A stretch of DNA of 64,000 nt from Mixophyes australis. Taxonomy: Eukaryota > Chordata > Amphibia > Anura > Limnodynastidae. The translations under genes were made by a program, and so were the position numbers. This document shows, piece after piece, positions 15,711 to 29,500 of the stretch. The stretch spans positions 2,604,001 to 2,668,000 of the forward strand of contig JAVHZZ010000015.1 of the NCBI GenBank assembly GCA_036250195.1, read 5' to 3'. Under the pieces are notes generated by a model that saw nothing but the letters and a program-made list of their open reading frames with translations, made no database searches and was not told the DNA's origin. The stretch's first letter is position 1. Each line of letters begins with the position of its first letter.

Positions 15711-17770
15711 TAATTCATGATTCAATTCATGATTCATGATTCAATTCATGATTCATTTCATGATTCATGATTCAATTTATGATTCATGATTCATGATTCA
15801 ATTCATGATTCATTTCATGATTCATGATTCAATTCATGATTCATGATTCATGATTAGATTCATGATTTAATTCATGATTTATTTCATGATTCATGATTCA
15901 ATTCATGATTCATTTCATGATTCATGATTTAATTCATGATTAATGATTCATGATTCAATTCATGATTCATGATGCAATTCATGATTCATGATTCAATTCA
16001 TGATTCATGATTCGATTTATGATTCATGATTCATTATTCATGATTCATGATTCGATTCATGATTCATGATTCATGATTCGATTCATGATTCATAATTCAT
16101 GATTCAATTCATGATTCATGATTCGATTCATGATTCATGATTCAATTCATGATTTATGATTTATGATTCAATTTATGATTCAATTCATGATTTATGATTT
16201 AATTTATGATTCAATTCATGATTCATGATTCATGATTCAATTCATGATTCATGATTCGATTCATGATTCATAATTCATGATTCAATTCATGATTCATGAT
16301 TCGATTCATGATTCATGATTCAATTCATGATTCATGATTCGATTTATGATTCATGATTCATTATTCATTATTTATGATTCGATTCATGATTCATGATTCG
16401 ATTCATGATTCATAATTCATGATTCAATTCATGATTCATGATTCATGATTCAATTCATGATTTATGATTCAATTTATGATTCAATTCATGATTTATGATT
16501 TATGATTCAATTTATGATTCAATTCATGATTCATGATTCAATTCATTATTCATGATTCGATTCATTATTCATGATTCATGATTCATAATTCGATTCATGA
16601 TTCTTAATTCATTTCATGATTCATGATTCATGATTCAATTCATGATTCATTTTTCGATTCATGTATCATGATTCGATTCATGATTCATGATTCGATTCAT
16701 GATTCATGATTCATGATTCAATTCATGATTCATGATTCAATTCATGATTCATGATTCGATTTATGATTCATGATTTATGATTCATGATTCATGATTCAAT
16801 TCATGATTCATGATTCGATTCATGATTCATGATTCAATTCATGATTCATGATTTATGATTCAATTTATGATTCTATTCATGATTCATGATTCGATTCATG
16901 ATTCATGATTCATGATTCGATTCATGATTCATGATTCAATTCATGATTCATGATTCATTAATAATTCATGATTCGATTCATGTTTCATGATTCAATTCAT
17001 GATTCATGAGTCATGATTCATTTCATGATTCGATTCATGTTTCATGATTCAATTCATGATTCATGATTCAATTCATGATTCATGATTCGATGCATGATTC
17101 ATGATTCATATCATGATTCATGATTTATAATTCAACTCATGATTCAATTCATGATTCATGAATTATGATTCATGATTCGATTCATGATTCATGATTCAAT
17201 TCATGATTCATGATTTGATTCATGATTCATGATTCATGATTCGATTCATGATTCATGATTCAATTCATGATTCATGATTTATGATTCAATTCATGATTCG
17301 ATTCATGATTCATGATTCATGATTCGATTCATGATTCATGAATCGATTAATGATTCATGATTCATAATTTATGATTCGATTCATGATTCATGATTCAATT
17401 CATGATTCATGATTTATGATTCAATTCATGATTCGATTCATGATTCATGATTCATGATTCGATTCATGATTCATGAATCGATTAATGATTCATGATTCAT
17501 AATTTATGATTCGATTCATGATTCATGATTCATGATTCATGATTCGATTCTTGATTCATGATTCGATTCATGATTCATGATTCAAGTCATGATTTATGAT
17601 TTATGATTCAATTTATGATTCAATTCATGATTCATGATTCAATTCATGATTCATGATTCGATTCATGATTCATGATTCAATTCATGATTCATGATTCATG
17701 ATTCAATTCATGCTTCATTTCATGATTCATGATTCAATTCATGATTCATGATTCATGATTTAATTCATGA
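15711..17770. repeat. Type A module
   Basis: The A markers appear in order: GATTAGATTC near 15855, CTTAATTCATTTC near 16602, TTTTTCGATTC then GTATCATG near 16650-16670, GATTCTATTC near 16870, GAGTCATG at 17008, CAACTCATG near 17133, GAATTATG near 17160, CGATTCTTG near 17545 and CATGCTTCATTTC at 17709. It is about 2.06 kb. GAGTCATG lies 4,899 bp after the previous one. Confidence 0.6.
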
Positions 17771-20660
17771 TTAATGATTCATGATTCAATTCATGATTCA
17801 TGATGCAATTCATGATTCATGATTCAATTCATGATTCATGATTCGATTAATGATTCATGATTCATGATTCGATTCATGATTCATAATTCATGATTCAATT
17901 CATGATTCATGATTCGATTCATGATTCATGATTCAATTCATGATTTATGATTTATGATTCAATTTATGATTCAATTCATGATTTATGATTTATGATTCAA
18001 TTTATAATTCAATTCATGATTCATGATTCATGATTCAATTCATGATTCATGATTCGATTCATGATTCATGATTCAAATCATGATTCATGATTAAATTATG
18101 ATTCATGATTTATGATTCAATTCATGATTCAATTCATGATTCATGAATCAATTTATGATTCATGATTAATGATTTGATTCATGATTCATGATTCAATTCA
18201 TGATTCATGATTTAATTCATGATTCATTATTTGATTCATGATTTATGATTCAATTCATGAATTCATGATTCATGATTCAATTCATGATTCATGATTCATT
18301 ATTTCATGATTCATGATTCAATTCATGATTCATGATTCATTATTCAATTCATGATTCATGATTCATGATTCAATTCATGATTCATGATTCATGATTCAAT
18401 TCATGATTCATTTCATGATTCATGATTCATTTCATGATTCATGATTCATTTCATGATTCATGATTTAATTCATGATTAATGATTCATGATTCAATTCATG
18501 ATTCATGATGCAATTCATGATTCATGATTCAATTCATGATTCATGATTCAATTCATGTTTCATGATTCGATTCATGATTCATGATTCAATTCATGATTCA
18601 TGATTTATGATTCAATACATGATTCATGATTCGATTCATGATTCATGATTCATGATTCGATTAATGATTCATGATTCATGATTCAATTTATAATTCATGA
18701 TTCGATTTATGATTCATGATTGAATTCATGATTCATGATTTATGATTGAATTCATGATTGAATTCATGATTCATGATTCAATTCATGATTCGAGATTCAT
18801 GATTCGATTCATGATTCATGATTCAATTCATGATTCATGATTCGATTCATGATTCAATTCATGATTTATGATTCATTATTCAATTTATGATTCATGATTC
18901 ATGATTCGATTCATGATTCATGATTCATGATTCATGATTCAAATCATGATTCAATTCATGATTCATGATTCAATTCATGATTTATGATTTGATTAATGAT
19001 TTATGATTCGTTTCATGATTCATGATTCATTTCATGATTTGTGTTTCGATTCATGATTCATGATTCAATTCATGATTCATGATTCAATTCATGATTCATG
19101 ATTCGATTCATTATTCATGATTCATGATTCATGATTCGATTCATGATTCTTGATTCATTTCATGATTCATGTTTTGATTCATGATTCATGATTTGATTCA
19201 TGATTTGATTCATGATTCATGATTCAATTCATGATTCATAATTCATGATTCAGTTCATGATTCATAATTCATGATTCATTATTCAATTCATGATTCATGA
19301 TTAAATTCATGATTCATGATTCGATTTATGATTCATGATTCATGATTCATGATTCGATTCATGGTTCATGATTTATGATTCAATTCATGATTCATGATTT
19401 AATTCATGATTCATGATTTGATTCATGATTCATGATTCAATTCATAATTCATGATTTAATTCATGATTCATGATTTGATTCATGATTTATGATTCAATTC
19501 ATGAATCATGATTCATGATTCATGATTCAATTCATGATTCATGATTCATTATTCAATTCATGATTCATGATTCATGATTCAATTCATGATTCATGATTCA
19601 TGATTTAATTCATGATTCATTTCATGATTCATGATTCAATTCATGATTCATGATTCATGATTCAATTCATGATTCATTTCATGATTCATGATTCATTTCA
19701 TGATTCATGATTTAATTCATGATTAATGATTCATGATTCAATTCATGATTCATGATTCAATTCATGATTCATGATTCAATTCATGATTCATGATTTATGA
19801 TTCAATTCATGATTCATGATTCGATTCATGATTCATGATTCATGATTCGATTAATGATTCATGATTCATGATTCAATTCATGATTCATGATTCGATTTAT
19901 GATTCATGATTCAATTCATGATTCATGATTTATGATTCAAATAATGATTCATGATTCGATTTATGATTCATGATTCAATTCATGATTCATGATTTATGAT
20001 TCAATTCATGATTGAATTCATGATTCATGATTCAATTCATGATTCGAGATTCATGATTCGATTCATGATTCATGATTCAATTCATGATTCATGATTCGAG
20101 TCATGATTTATGATTTATGATTCAATTTATGATTTATGATTCATGATTCAAATCATGATTCAATTCATGATTCATGATTCAATTCATGATTCATGATTCA
20201 ATTCATGATTCATGATTCGATTCATTATTCATGAATTATGATTCATGATTCGATTCATGATTCTTGATTCATTTCATGATTCATGATTCATGATTCATGA
20301 TTCAATTCATGATTCATGTTTCGATTCATGATTCATGATTTGATTCATGATTCATGATTCAATTCATGATTCATGATTCATAATTCATGATTCAGTTCAT
20401 GATTCATGATTCATGATTCAATTCATGATTCATGATTAAATTCATGATTCATGATTCGATTCATGATTCATGATTCATGATTCATGATTCATGATTCGAT
20501 TCATGGTTAATGATTTATGATTCAATTCATGATTCATGATTCAATTCATGATTTATGATTTATGATTCAATTTATGATTCAATTCATGATTCATGATACA
20601 TGATTCATGATTCATGATTCGATTCATGATTCATGATTCAATTCATGATTCATGATTCAT
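17771..20660. repeat. Type B module (full)
   Basis: B markers are CATGAATTCATG near 18256, CAATACATG near 18613, CGAGATTC at 18791, TTGTGTTTCG at 19039, GTTTTGATTC at 19171, CAGTTCATG at 19251, CATGGTTCATG near 19361, CATGGTTAATG near 20513 (TTAATG replacing TTCATG), GATACATG near 20595 and CATTATTTAATTC near 20660. Offset from the previous B copy is 4,955 bp at two markers. Confidence 0.6.
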
Positions 20661-22560
20661 TATTTAATTCATGATTCAATTCATGATTCATGATTCATGA
20701 TTCATTTCATGATTCATGATTCGATTCATGATTCATGATTCATGATTCATGATTCGATTCATGATTCATGATTCAATTCATGATTTATGATTTATGATTC
20801 AATTCATGATTCATTTCATGATTCATGATTCATTTCATGATTCATGATTCAATTCATGATTCATTTCATGATTCATGATTCGATTCATGATTCATGATTC
20901 GATTCATGATTCATAATTCATGATTCAATTCATGATTCATGATTCGATTCATGATTCATGATTCAATTAATGATTTATGATTTATGATTCAATTTATGAT
21001 TCAATTCATGATTTATGATTTAATTTATGATTCAATTCATGATTCATGATTCATGATTCAATTCATGATTCATGATTCGATTCATGATTCATAATTCATG
21101 ATTCAATTCATGATTCATGATTCGATTCATGATTCATGATTCAATTCATGATTCATGATTCGATTTATGATTCATAATTCATTATTCATGATTCATGATT
21201 CGATTCATGATTCATGATTTGATTCATGATTCATAATTCATGATTCAATTCATGATTCATGATTCATGATTCAATTCATGATTTATGATTTATGATTCAA
21301 TTTATGATTCAATTCATGATTTATGATTTATGATTCAATTTATGATTCAATTCATGATTCATGATTCAATTCATGATTCATGATTCGATTCATTATTCAT
21401 GATTCATGATTCATAATTCGATTCATGATTCTTAATTCATTTCATGATTCATGATTCATGATTCAATTCATGATTCATTTTTCGATTCATGTATCATGAT
21501 TCGATTCATGATTCATGATTCGATTCATGATTCATGATTCATGATTCAATTCATGATTCATGATTCAATTCATGATTCATGATTCGATTTATGATTCATG
21601 ATTTATGATTCATGATTCATGATTCAATTCATGATTCATGATTCGATTCATGATTCATGATTCAATTCATGATTCATGATTTATGATTCAATTTATGATT
21701 CTATTCATGATTCATGATTCGATTCATGATTCATGATTCATGATTCGATTCATGATTCATGATTCAATTCATGATTCATGAGTCATGATTCATTTCATGA
21801 TTCGATTCATGTTTCATGATTCAATTCATGATTCATGATTCAATTCATGATTCATGATTCGATGCATGATTCATGATTCATATCATGATTCATGATTTAT
21901 GATTCAACTCATGATTCAATTCATGATTCATGAATTATGATTCATGATTCGATTCATGATTCATGATTCAATTCATGATTCATGATTTGATTCATGATTC
22001 ATGATTCATGATTCGATTCATGATTCATGATTCAATTCATGATTCATGATTCAATTCATGATTCGATTCATGATTCATGATTCATGATTCGATTCATGAT
22101 TCATGAATCGATTAATGATTCATGATTCATAATTTATGATTCGATTCATGATTCATGATTCATGAATCATGATTCAATTCATGATTCATGATTCAATTCA
22201 TGATTCATGATTCAATTCATGATTCATGATTCATGATTCATGATTCGATTCTTGATTCATGATTCAAGATTCAATTCATGATTCATGATTCGATTCATGA
22301 TTCATGATTCAATTCATGATTTATGATTTATGATTCAATTTATGATTCAATTCATGATTCATGATTCAATTCATGATTCATGATTCGATTCATGATTCAT
22401 GATTCAATTCATGATTCATTTCATGATTCATGATTCAATTCATGATTCATGATTCATGATTAGATTCATGATTTAATTCATGATTTATTTCATGATTTAT
22501 GATTCAATTCATGATTCATTTCATGATTCATGATTTAATTCATGATTAATGATTCATGAT
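20661..22560. repeat. Type A module (short form)
   Basis: A markers are GTATCATG at 21491, GATTCTATTC near 21698, GAGTCATG at 21780, CAACTCATG at 21905 and GATTAGATTC at 22458. The CATTATTAATTC or CATTAATAATTC words that precede GAGTCATG in other copies are missing just before 21780, a difference shared with the copy at 28.6 kb and consistent with the 6.9-kb duplication. Confidence 0.55.
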
Positions 22561-25500
22561 TCAATTCATGATTCATGATGCAATTCATGATTCATGATTC
22601 AATTCATGATTCATGATTCGATTAATGATTCATGATTCATGATTCGATTCATGATTCATAATTCATGATTCAATTAATGATTCATGATTCGATTCATGAT
22701 TCATGATTCAATTCATGATTTATGATTTATGATTCAATTTATGATTCAATTCATGATTTATGATTTATGATTCAATTTATGATTCAATTCATGATTCATG
22801 ATTCATGATTCAATTCATGATTCATGATTCGATTCATGATTCATGATTCGATTCATGATTCATGATTAAATTATGATTCATGATTTATGATTCAATTCAT
22901 GATTCAATTCATGATTCATGAATCAATTTATGATTCATGATTAATGATTTGATTCATGATTCATGATATAATTCATGATTCATGATTTAATTCATGATTC
23001 ATGATTTGATTCATGATTTATGATTCAATTCATGAATCATGATTCATGATTCATGATTCAATTCATGATTCATGATTCATTATTCAATTCATGATTCATG
23101 ATTCAATTCATGATTCATGATTCATGATTCAATTCATGATTCATTTCATGATTCATGATTCATTTCATGATTCATGATTTAATTCATGATTAATGATTCA
23201 TGATTCAATTCATGATTCATGATGCAATTCATGATTCATGATTCAATTCATGATTCATGATTCAATTCATGTTTCATGATTCGATTCATGATTCATGATT
23301 CAATTCATGATTCATGATTTATGATTCAATACATGATTCATGATTCGATTCATGATTCATGATTCATGATTCGATTAATGATTCATGATTCATGATTCAA
23401 TTTATAATTCATGATTCGATTTATGATTCATGATTGAATTCATGATTCATGATTTATGATTCAATTCATGATTGAATTCATGATTCATGATTCAATTCAT
23501 GATTCGAGATTCATGATTTGATTCATGATTCATGATTCAATTCATGATTCATGATTCGATTCATGATTCAATTCATGATTTATGATTCATGATTCAATTT
23601 ATGATTCATGATTCATGATTCAATTCATGATTCATGATTCATGATTCATGATTCATGATTCAAATCATGATTCAATTCATGATTCATGATTCAATTCATG
23701 ATTTATGATTTGATTAATGATTTATGATTCGTTTCATGATTCATGATTCATTTCATGATTTGTGTTTCGATTCATGATTCATGATTCAATTCATGATTCA
23801 TGATTCAATTCATGATTCATGATTCGATTCATTATTCATGATTCATGATTCATGATTCGATTCATGATTCTTGATTCATTTCATGATTCATGTTTTGATT
23901 CATGATTCATGATTCATGATTCGATTCATGATTCTTGATTCATTTCATGATTCATGTTTTGATTCATGATTCATGATTTGATTCATGATTTGATTCATGA
24001 TTCATGATTCAATTCATGATTCATAATTCATGATTCAGTTCATGATTCATGATTCATTATTCAATTCATGATTCATGATTAAATTCATGATTCATGATTC
24101 GATTCATGATTCATGATTCATGATTCATGATTCGATTCATGGTTCATGATTTATGATTTAATTCATGATTCATGATTTAATTCATGATTCATGATTTGAT
24201 TCATGATTCATGATTCAATTCATAATTCATGATTTAATTCATGATTCATGATTTGATTCATGATTTATAATTCAATTCATGAATCATGATTCATGATTCA
24301 TGATTCAATTCATGATTCATGATTCATTATTCAATTCATGATTCATGATTCATGATTCAATTCATGATTCATGATTCATGATTTAATTCATGATTCATTT
24401 CATGATTCATGATTCAATTCATGATTCATGATTCATGATTCAATTCATGATTCATTTCATGATTCATGATTCATTTCATGATTCATGATTTAATTCATGA
24501 TTAATGATTCATGATTCAATTCATGATTCATAATGCAATTCATGATTCATGATTCAATTCATGATTCATGCTTCAATTCATGTTTCATGATTCAATTCAT
24601 GATTCATGATTCAATTCATGATTCATGATTTATGATTCAATTCATGATTCATGATTCGATTCATGATTCATGATTCGATTAATGATTCATGATTCATGAT
24701 TCAATTCATGATTCATGATTCGATTTATGATTCATGATTCAATTCATGATTCATGATTTATGATTCAATTCATGATTCATGATTCGATTTATGATTCATG
24801 ATTCAATTCATGATTCATGATTTATGATTCAATTCATGATTGAATTCATGATTCATGATTCAATTCATGATTCGAGATTCATGATTCGATTCATGATTCA
24901 TGATTCAATTCATGATTCATGATTCGAGTCATGATTCAATTCATGATTTATGATTTATGATTCAATTTATGATTTATGATTCATGATTCGATTCATGATT
25001 CATGATTCATGATTCAAATCATGATTCAATTCATGATTCATGATTCAATTCATGATTCATGATTCAATTCATGATTCATGATTCGATTCATTATTCATGA
25101 ATTATGATTCATGATTCGATTCATGATTCTTGATTCATTTCATGATTCATGATTCATGATTCATGATTCAATTCATGATTCATGTTTCGATTCATGATTC
25201 ATGATTTGATTCATGATTCATGATTCAATTCATGATTCATGATTCATAATTCATGATTCAGTTCATGATTCATGATTCATGATTCAATTCATGATTCATG
25301 ATTAAATTCATGATTCATGATTCGATTCATGATTCATGATTCATGATTCATGATTCATGATTCAATTTATGATTCAATTCATGATTCATGATACATGATT
25401 CATGATTCATGATTCGGTTCATGATTCATGATTCATGATTCAATTCATGATTTATGATTCAATTCATGATTCATGATTCAATTCATGATTCAATTCATGA

Positions 25501-27600
25501 TTTATGATTTATGATTCAATTTATGATTCAATTCATGATTCATGATACATGATTCATGATTCATGATTCGATTCATGATTCATGATTCAATTCATGATTC
25601 ATGATTCATTATTTAATTCATGATTCAATTCATGATTTATGATTCAATTCATGATTCATGATTCATGATTCAATTCATGATTGAATTCATGATTCATGAT
25701 TCAATTCATGATTCGAGATTCATGATTCGATTCATGATTCATGATTCAATTCATGATTCATGATTCGATTCATGATTCAATTCATGATTTATGATTCATG
25801 ATTCAATTTATGATTCATGATTCATGATTCGATTCATGATTCATGATTCATGATTCAAATCATGATTCAATTCATGATTCATGATTCAATTCATGATTTA
25901 TGATTTGATTAATGATTTATGATTCGTTTCATGATTCATGATTCATTTCATGATTTGTGTTTCGATTCATGATTCATGATTCAATTCATGATTCATGATT
26001 CAATTCATGATTCATGATTCGATTCATTATTCATGATTCATGATTCATGATTCGATTCATGATTCTTGATTCATTTCATGATTCATGTTTTGATTCATGA
26101 TTCATGATTTGATTCATGATTTGATTCATGATTCATGATTCAATTCATGATTCATAATTCATGATTCAGTTCATGATTCATAATTCATGATTCATTATTC
26201 AATTCATGATTCATGATTAAATTCATGATTCATGATTCGATTTATGATTCATGATTCATGATTCATGATTCGATTCATGGTTCATGATTTATGATTCAAT
26301 TCATGATTCATGATTTAATTCATGATTCATGATTTGATTCATGATTCATGATTCAATTCATAATTCATGATTTAATTCATGATTCATGATTTGATTCATG
26401 ATTTATGATTCAATTCATGAATCATGATTCATGATTCATGATTCAATTCATGATTCATGATTCATTATTCAATTCATGATTCATGATTCATGATTCAATT
26501 CATGATTCATGATTCATGATTTAATTCATGATTCATTTCATGATTCATGATTCAATTCATGATTCATGATTCATGATTCAATTCATGATTCATTTCATGA
26601 TTCATGATTCATTTCATGATTCATGATTTAATTCATGATTAATGATTCATGATTCAATTCATGATTCATGATTCAATTCATGATTCATGATTCAATTCAT
26701 GATTCATGATTCAATTCATGATTCATGATTTATGATTCAATTCATGATTCATGATTCGATTCATGATTCATGATTCATGATTCGATTAATGATTCATGAT
26801 TCATGATTCAATTCATGATTCATGATTCGATTTATGATTCATGATTCAATTCATGATTCATGATTTATGATTCAATTAATGATTCATGATTCGATTTATG
26901 ATTCATGATTCAATTCATGATTCATGATTTATGATTCAATTCATGATTGAATTCATGATTCATGATTCAATTCATGATTCGAGATTCATGATTCGATTCA
27001 TGATTCATGATTCAATTCATGATTCATGATTCGAGTCATGATTTATGATTTATGATTCAATTTATGATTTATGATTCATGATTCAAATCATGATTCAATT
27101 CATGATTCATGATTCAATTCATGATTCATGATTCAATTCATGATTCATGATTCGATTCATTATTCATGAATTATGATTCATGATTCGATTCATGATTCTT
27201 GATTCATTTCATGATTCATGATTCATGATTCATGATTCAATTCATGATTCATGTTTCGATTCATGATTCATGATTTGATTCATGATTCATGATTCAATTC
27301 ATGATTCATGATTCATAATTCATGATTCAGTTCATGATTCATGATTCATGATTCAATTCATGATTCATGATTAAATTCATGATTCATGATTCGATTCATG
27401 ATTCATGATTCATGATTCATGATTCATGATTCGATTCATGGTTAATGATTTATGATTCAATTCATGATTCATGATTCAATTCATGATTTATGATTTATGA
27501 TTCAATTTATGATTCAATTCATGATTCATGATACATGATTCATGATTCATGATTCGATTCATGATTCATGATTCAATTCATGATTCATGATTCATTATTT
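22561..27600. repeat. One and a half type B modules in tandem
   Basis: The first B copy has CAATACATG near 23327, TTGTGTTTCG at 23760, GTTTTGATTC at 23892 and 23956, CAGTTCATG at 24036 and CATGGTTCATG near 24139. It is followed at about 25,673 by a second, 5'-truncated B copy that enters at GATTGAATTC and carries TTGTGTTTCG at 25955, GTTTTGATTC near 26087, CATGGTTCATG near 26277, CATGGTTAATG near 27438 and GATACATG at 27530. The spacing between the two TTGTGTTTCG markers is only 2,195 bp, less than half of the regular 4.7-4.95 kb. The junction at 25,673 is the boundary of the 6.9-kb duplication. Confidence 0.55.
23857..23984. repeat. 64-bp tandem duplication
   Basis: CTTGATTC at 23870 recurs at 23934 and GTTTTGATTC at 23892 recurs at 23956, both at 64 bp. 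The same doubled structure is present near 30,785-30,912, and it is absent at the equivalent place in B copies at 4.5, 14.2, 19.1, 26.0, 39.6 and 44.9 kb. It is therefore a private marker of the duplicated pair. Confidence 0.75.
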
Positions 27601-29500
27601 AATTCATGATTCAATTCATGATTCATGATTCATGATTCATTTCATGATTCATGATTCGATTCATGATTCATGATTCATGATTCATGATTCGATTCATGAT
27701 TCATGATTCAATTCATGATTTATGATTTATGATTCAATTCATGATTCATTTCATGATTCATGATTCAATTCATGATTCATTTCATGATTCATGATTCGAT
27801 TCATGATTCATGATTCGATTCATGATTCATAATTCATGATTCATGATTCGATTCATGATTCATGATTCAATTAATGATTTATGATTTATGATTCAATTTA
27901 TGATTCAATTCATGATTTATGATTTAATTTATGATTCAATTCATGATTCATGATTCATGATTCAATTCATGATTCATGATTCGATTCATGATTCATAATT
28001 CATGATTCAATTCATGATTCATGATTCGATTCATGATTCATGATTCAATTCATGATTCATGATTCGATTTATGATTCATAATTCATTATTCATGATTCAT
28101 GATTCGATTCATGATTCATGATTTGATTCATGATTCATAATTCATGATTCAATTCATGATTCATGATTCATGATTCAATTCATGATTTATGATTTATGAT
28201 TCAATTTATGATTCAATTCATGATTTATGATTTATGATTCAATTTATGATTCAATTCATGATTCATGATTCAAACCATGATTCATGATTCGATTCATTAT
28301 TCATGATTCATGATTCATAATTCGATTCATGATTCTTAATTCATTTCATGATTCATGATTCATGATTCAATTCATGATTCATTTTTCGATTCATGTATCA
28401 TGATTCGATTCATGATTCATGATTCGATTCATGATTCATGATTCATGATTCAATTCATGATTCATGATTCAATTCATGATTCATGATTCGATTTATGATT
28501 CATGATTTATGATTCATGATTCATGATTCAATTCATGATTCATGATTCGATTCATGATTCATGATTCAATTCATGATTCATGATTTATGATTCAATTTAT
28601 GATTCTATTCATGATTCATGATTCGATTCATGATTCATGATTCATGATTCGATTCATGATTCATGATTCAATTCATGATTCATGAGTCATGATTCATTTC
28701 ATGATTCGATTCATGTTTCATGATTCAATTCATGATTCATGATTCAATTCATGATTCATGATTCGATGCATGATTCATGATTCATATCATGATTCATGAT
28801 TTATGATTCAACTCATGATTCAATTCATGATTCATGAATTATGATTCATGATTCGATTCATGATTCATGATTCAATTCATGATTCATGATTTGATTCATG
28901 ATTCATGATTCATGATTCGATTCATGATTCATGATTCAATTCATGATTCATGATTTATGATTCAATTCATGATTCGATTCATGATTCATGATTCATGATT
29001 CGATTCATGATTCATGAATCGATTAATGATTCATGATTCATAATTTATGATTCGATTCATGATTCATGATTCATGAATCATGATTCAATTCATGATTCAT
29101 GATTCAATTCATGATTCATGATTCAATTCATGATTCATGATTCATGATTCATGATTCGATTCTTGATTCATGATTCAAGATTCAATTCATGATTCATGAT
29201 TCGATTCATGATTCATGATTCAATTCATGATTTATGATTTATGATTCAATTTATGATTCAATTCATGATTCATGATTCAATTCATGATTCATGATTCGAT
29301 TCATGATTCATGATTCAATTCATGATTCATGATTCATGATTCAATTCATGATTCATTTCATGATTCATGATTCAATTCATGATTCATGATTCATGATTAG
29401 ATTCATGATTTAATTCATGATTTATTTCATGATTTATGATTCAATTCATGATTCATTTCATGATTCATGATTTAATTCATGATTAATGATTCATGATTCA
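27601..29500. repeat. Type A module (copy of 20.7-22.6 kb)
   Basis: A markers are GTATCATG near 28395, GATTCTATTC near 28601, GAGTCATG at 28684, CAACTCATG at 28809 and GATTAGATTC near 29395. It corresponds to the 20.7-22.6 kb copy at an offset of about 6,904-6,930. A base change seen nowhere else I looked, CAAACCATG, is at about 28271. Confidence 0.55.
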
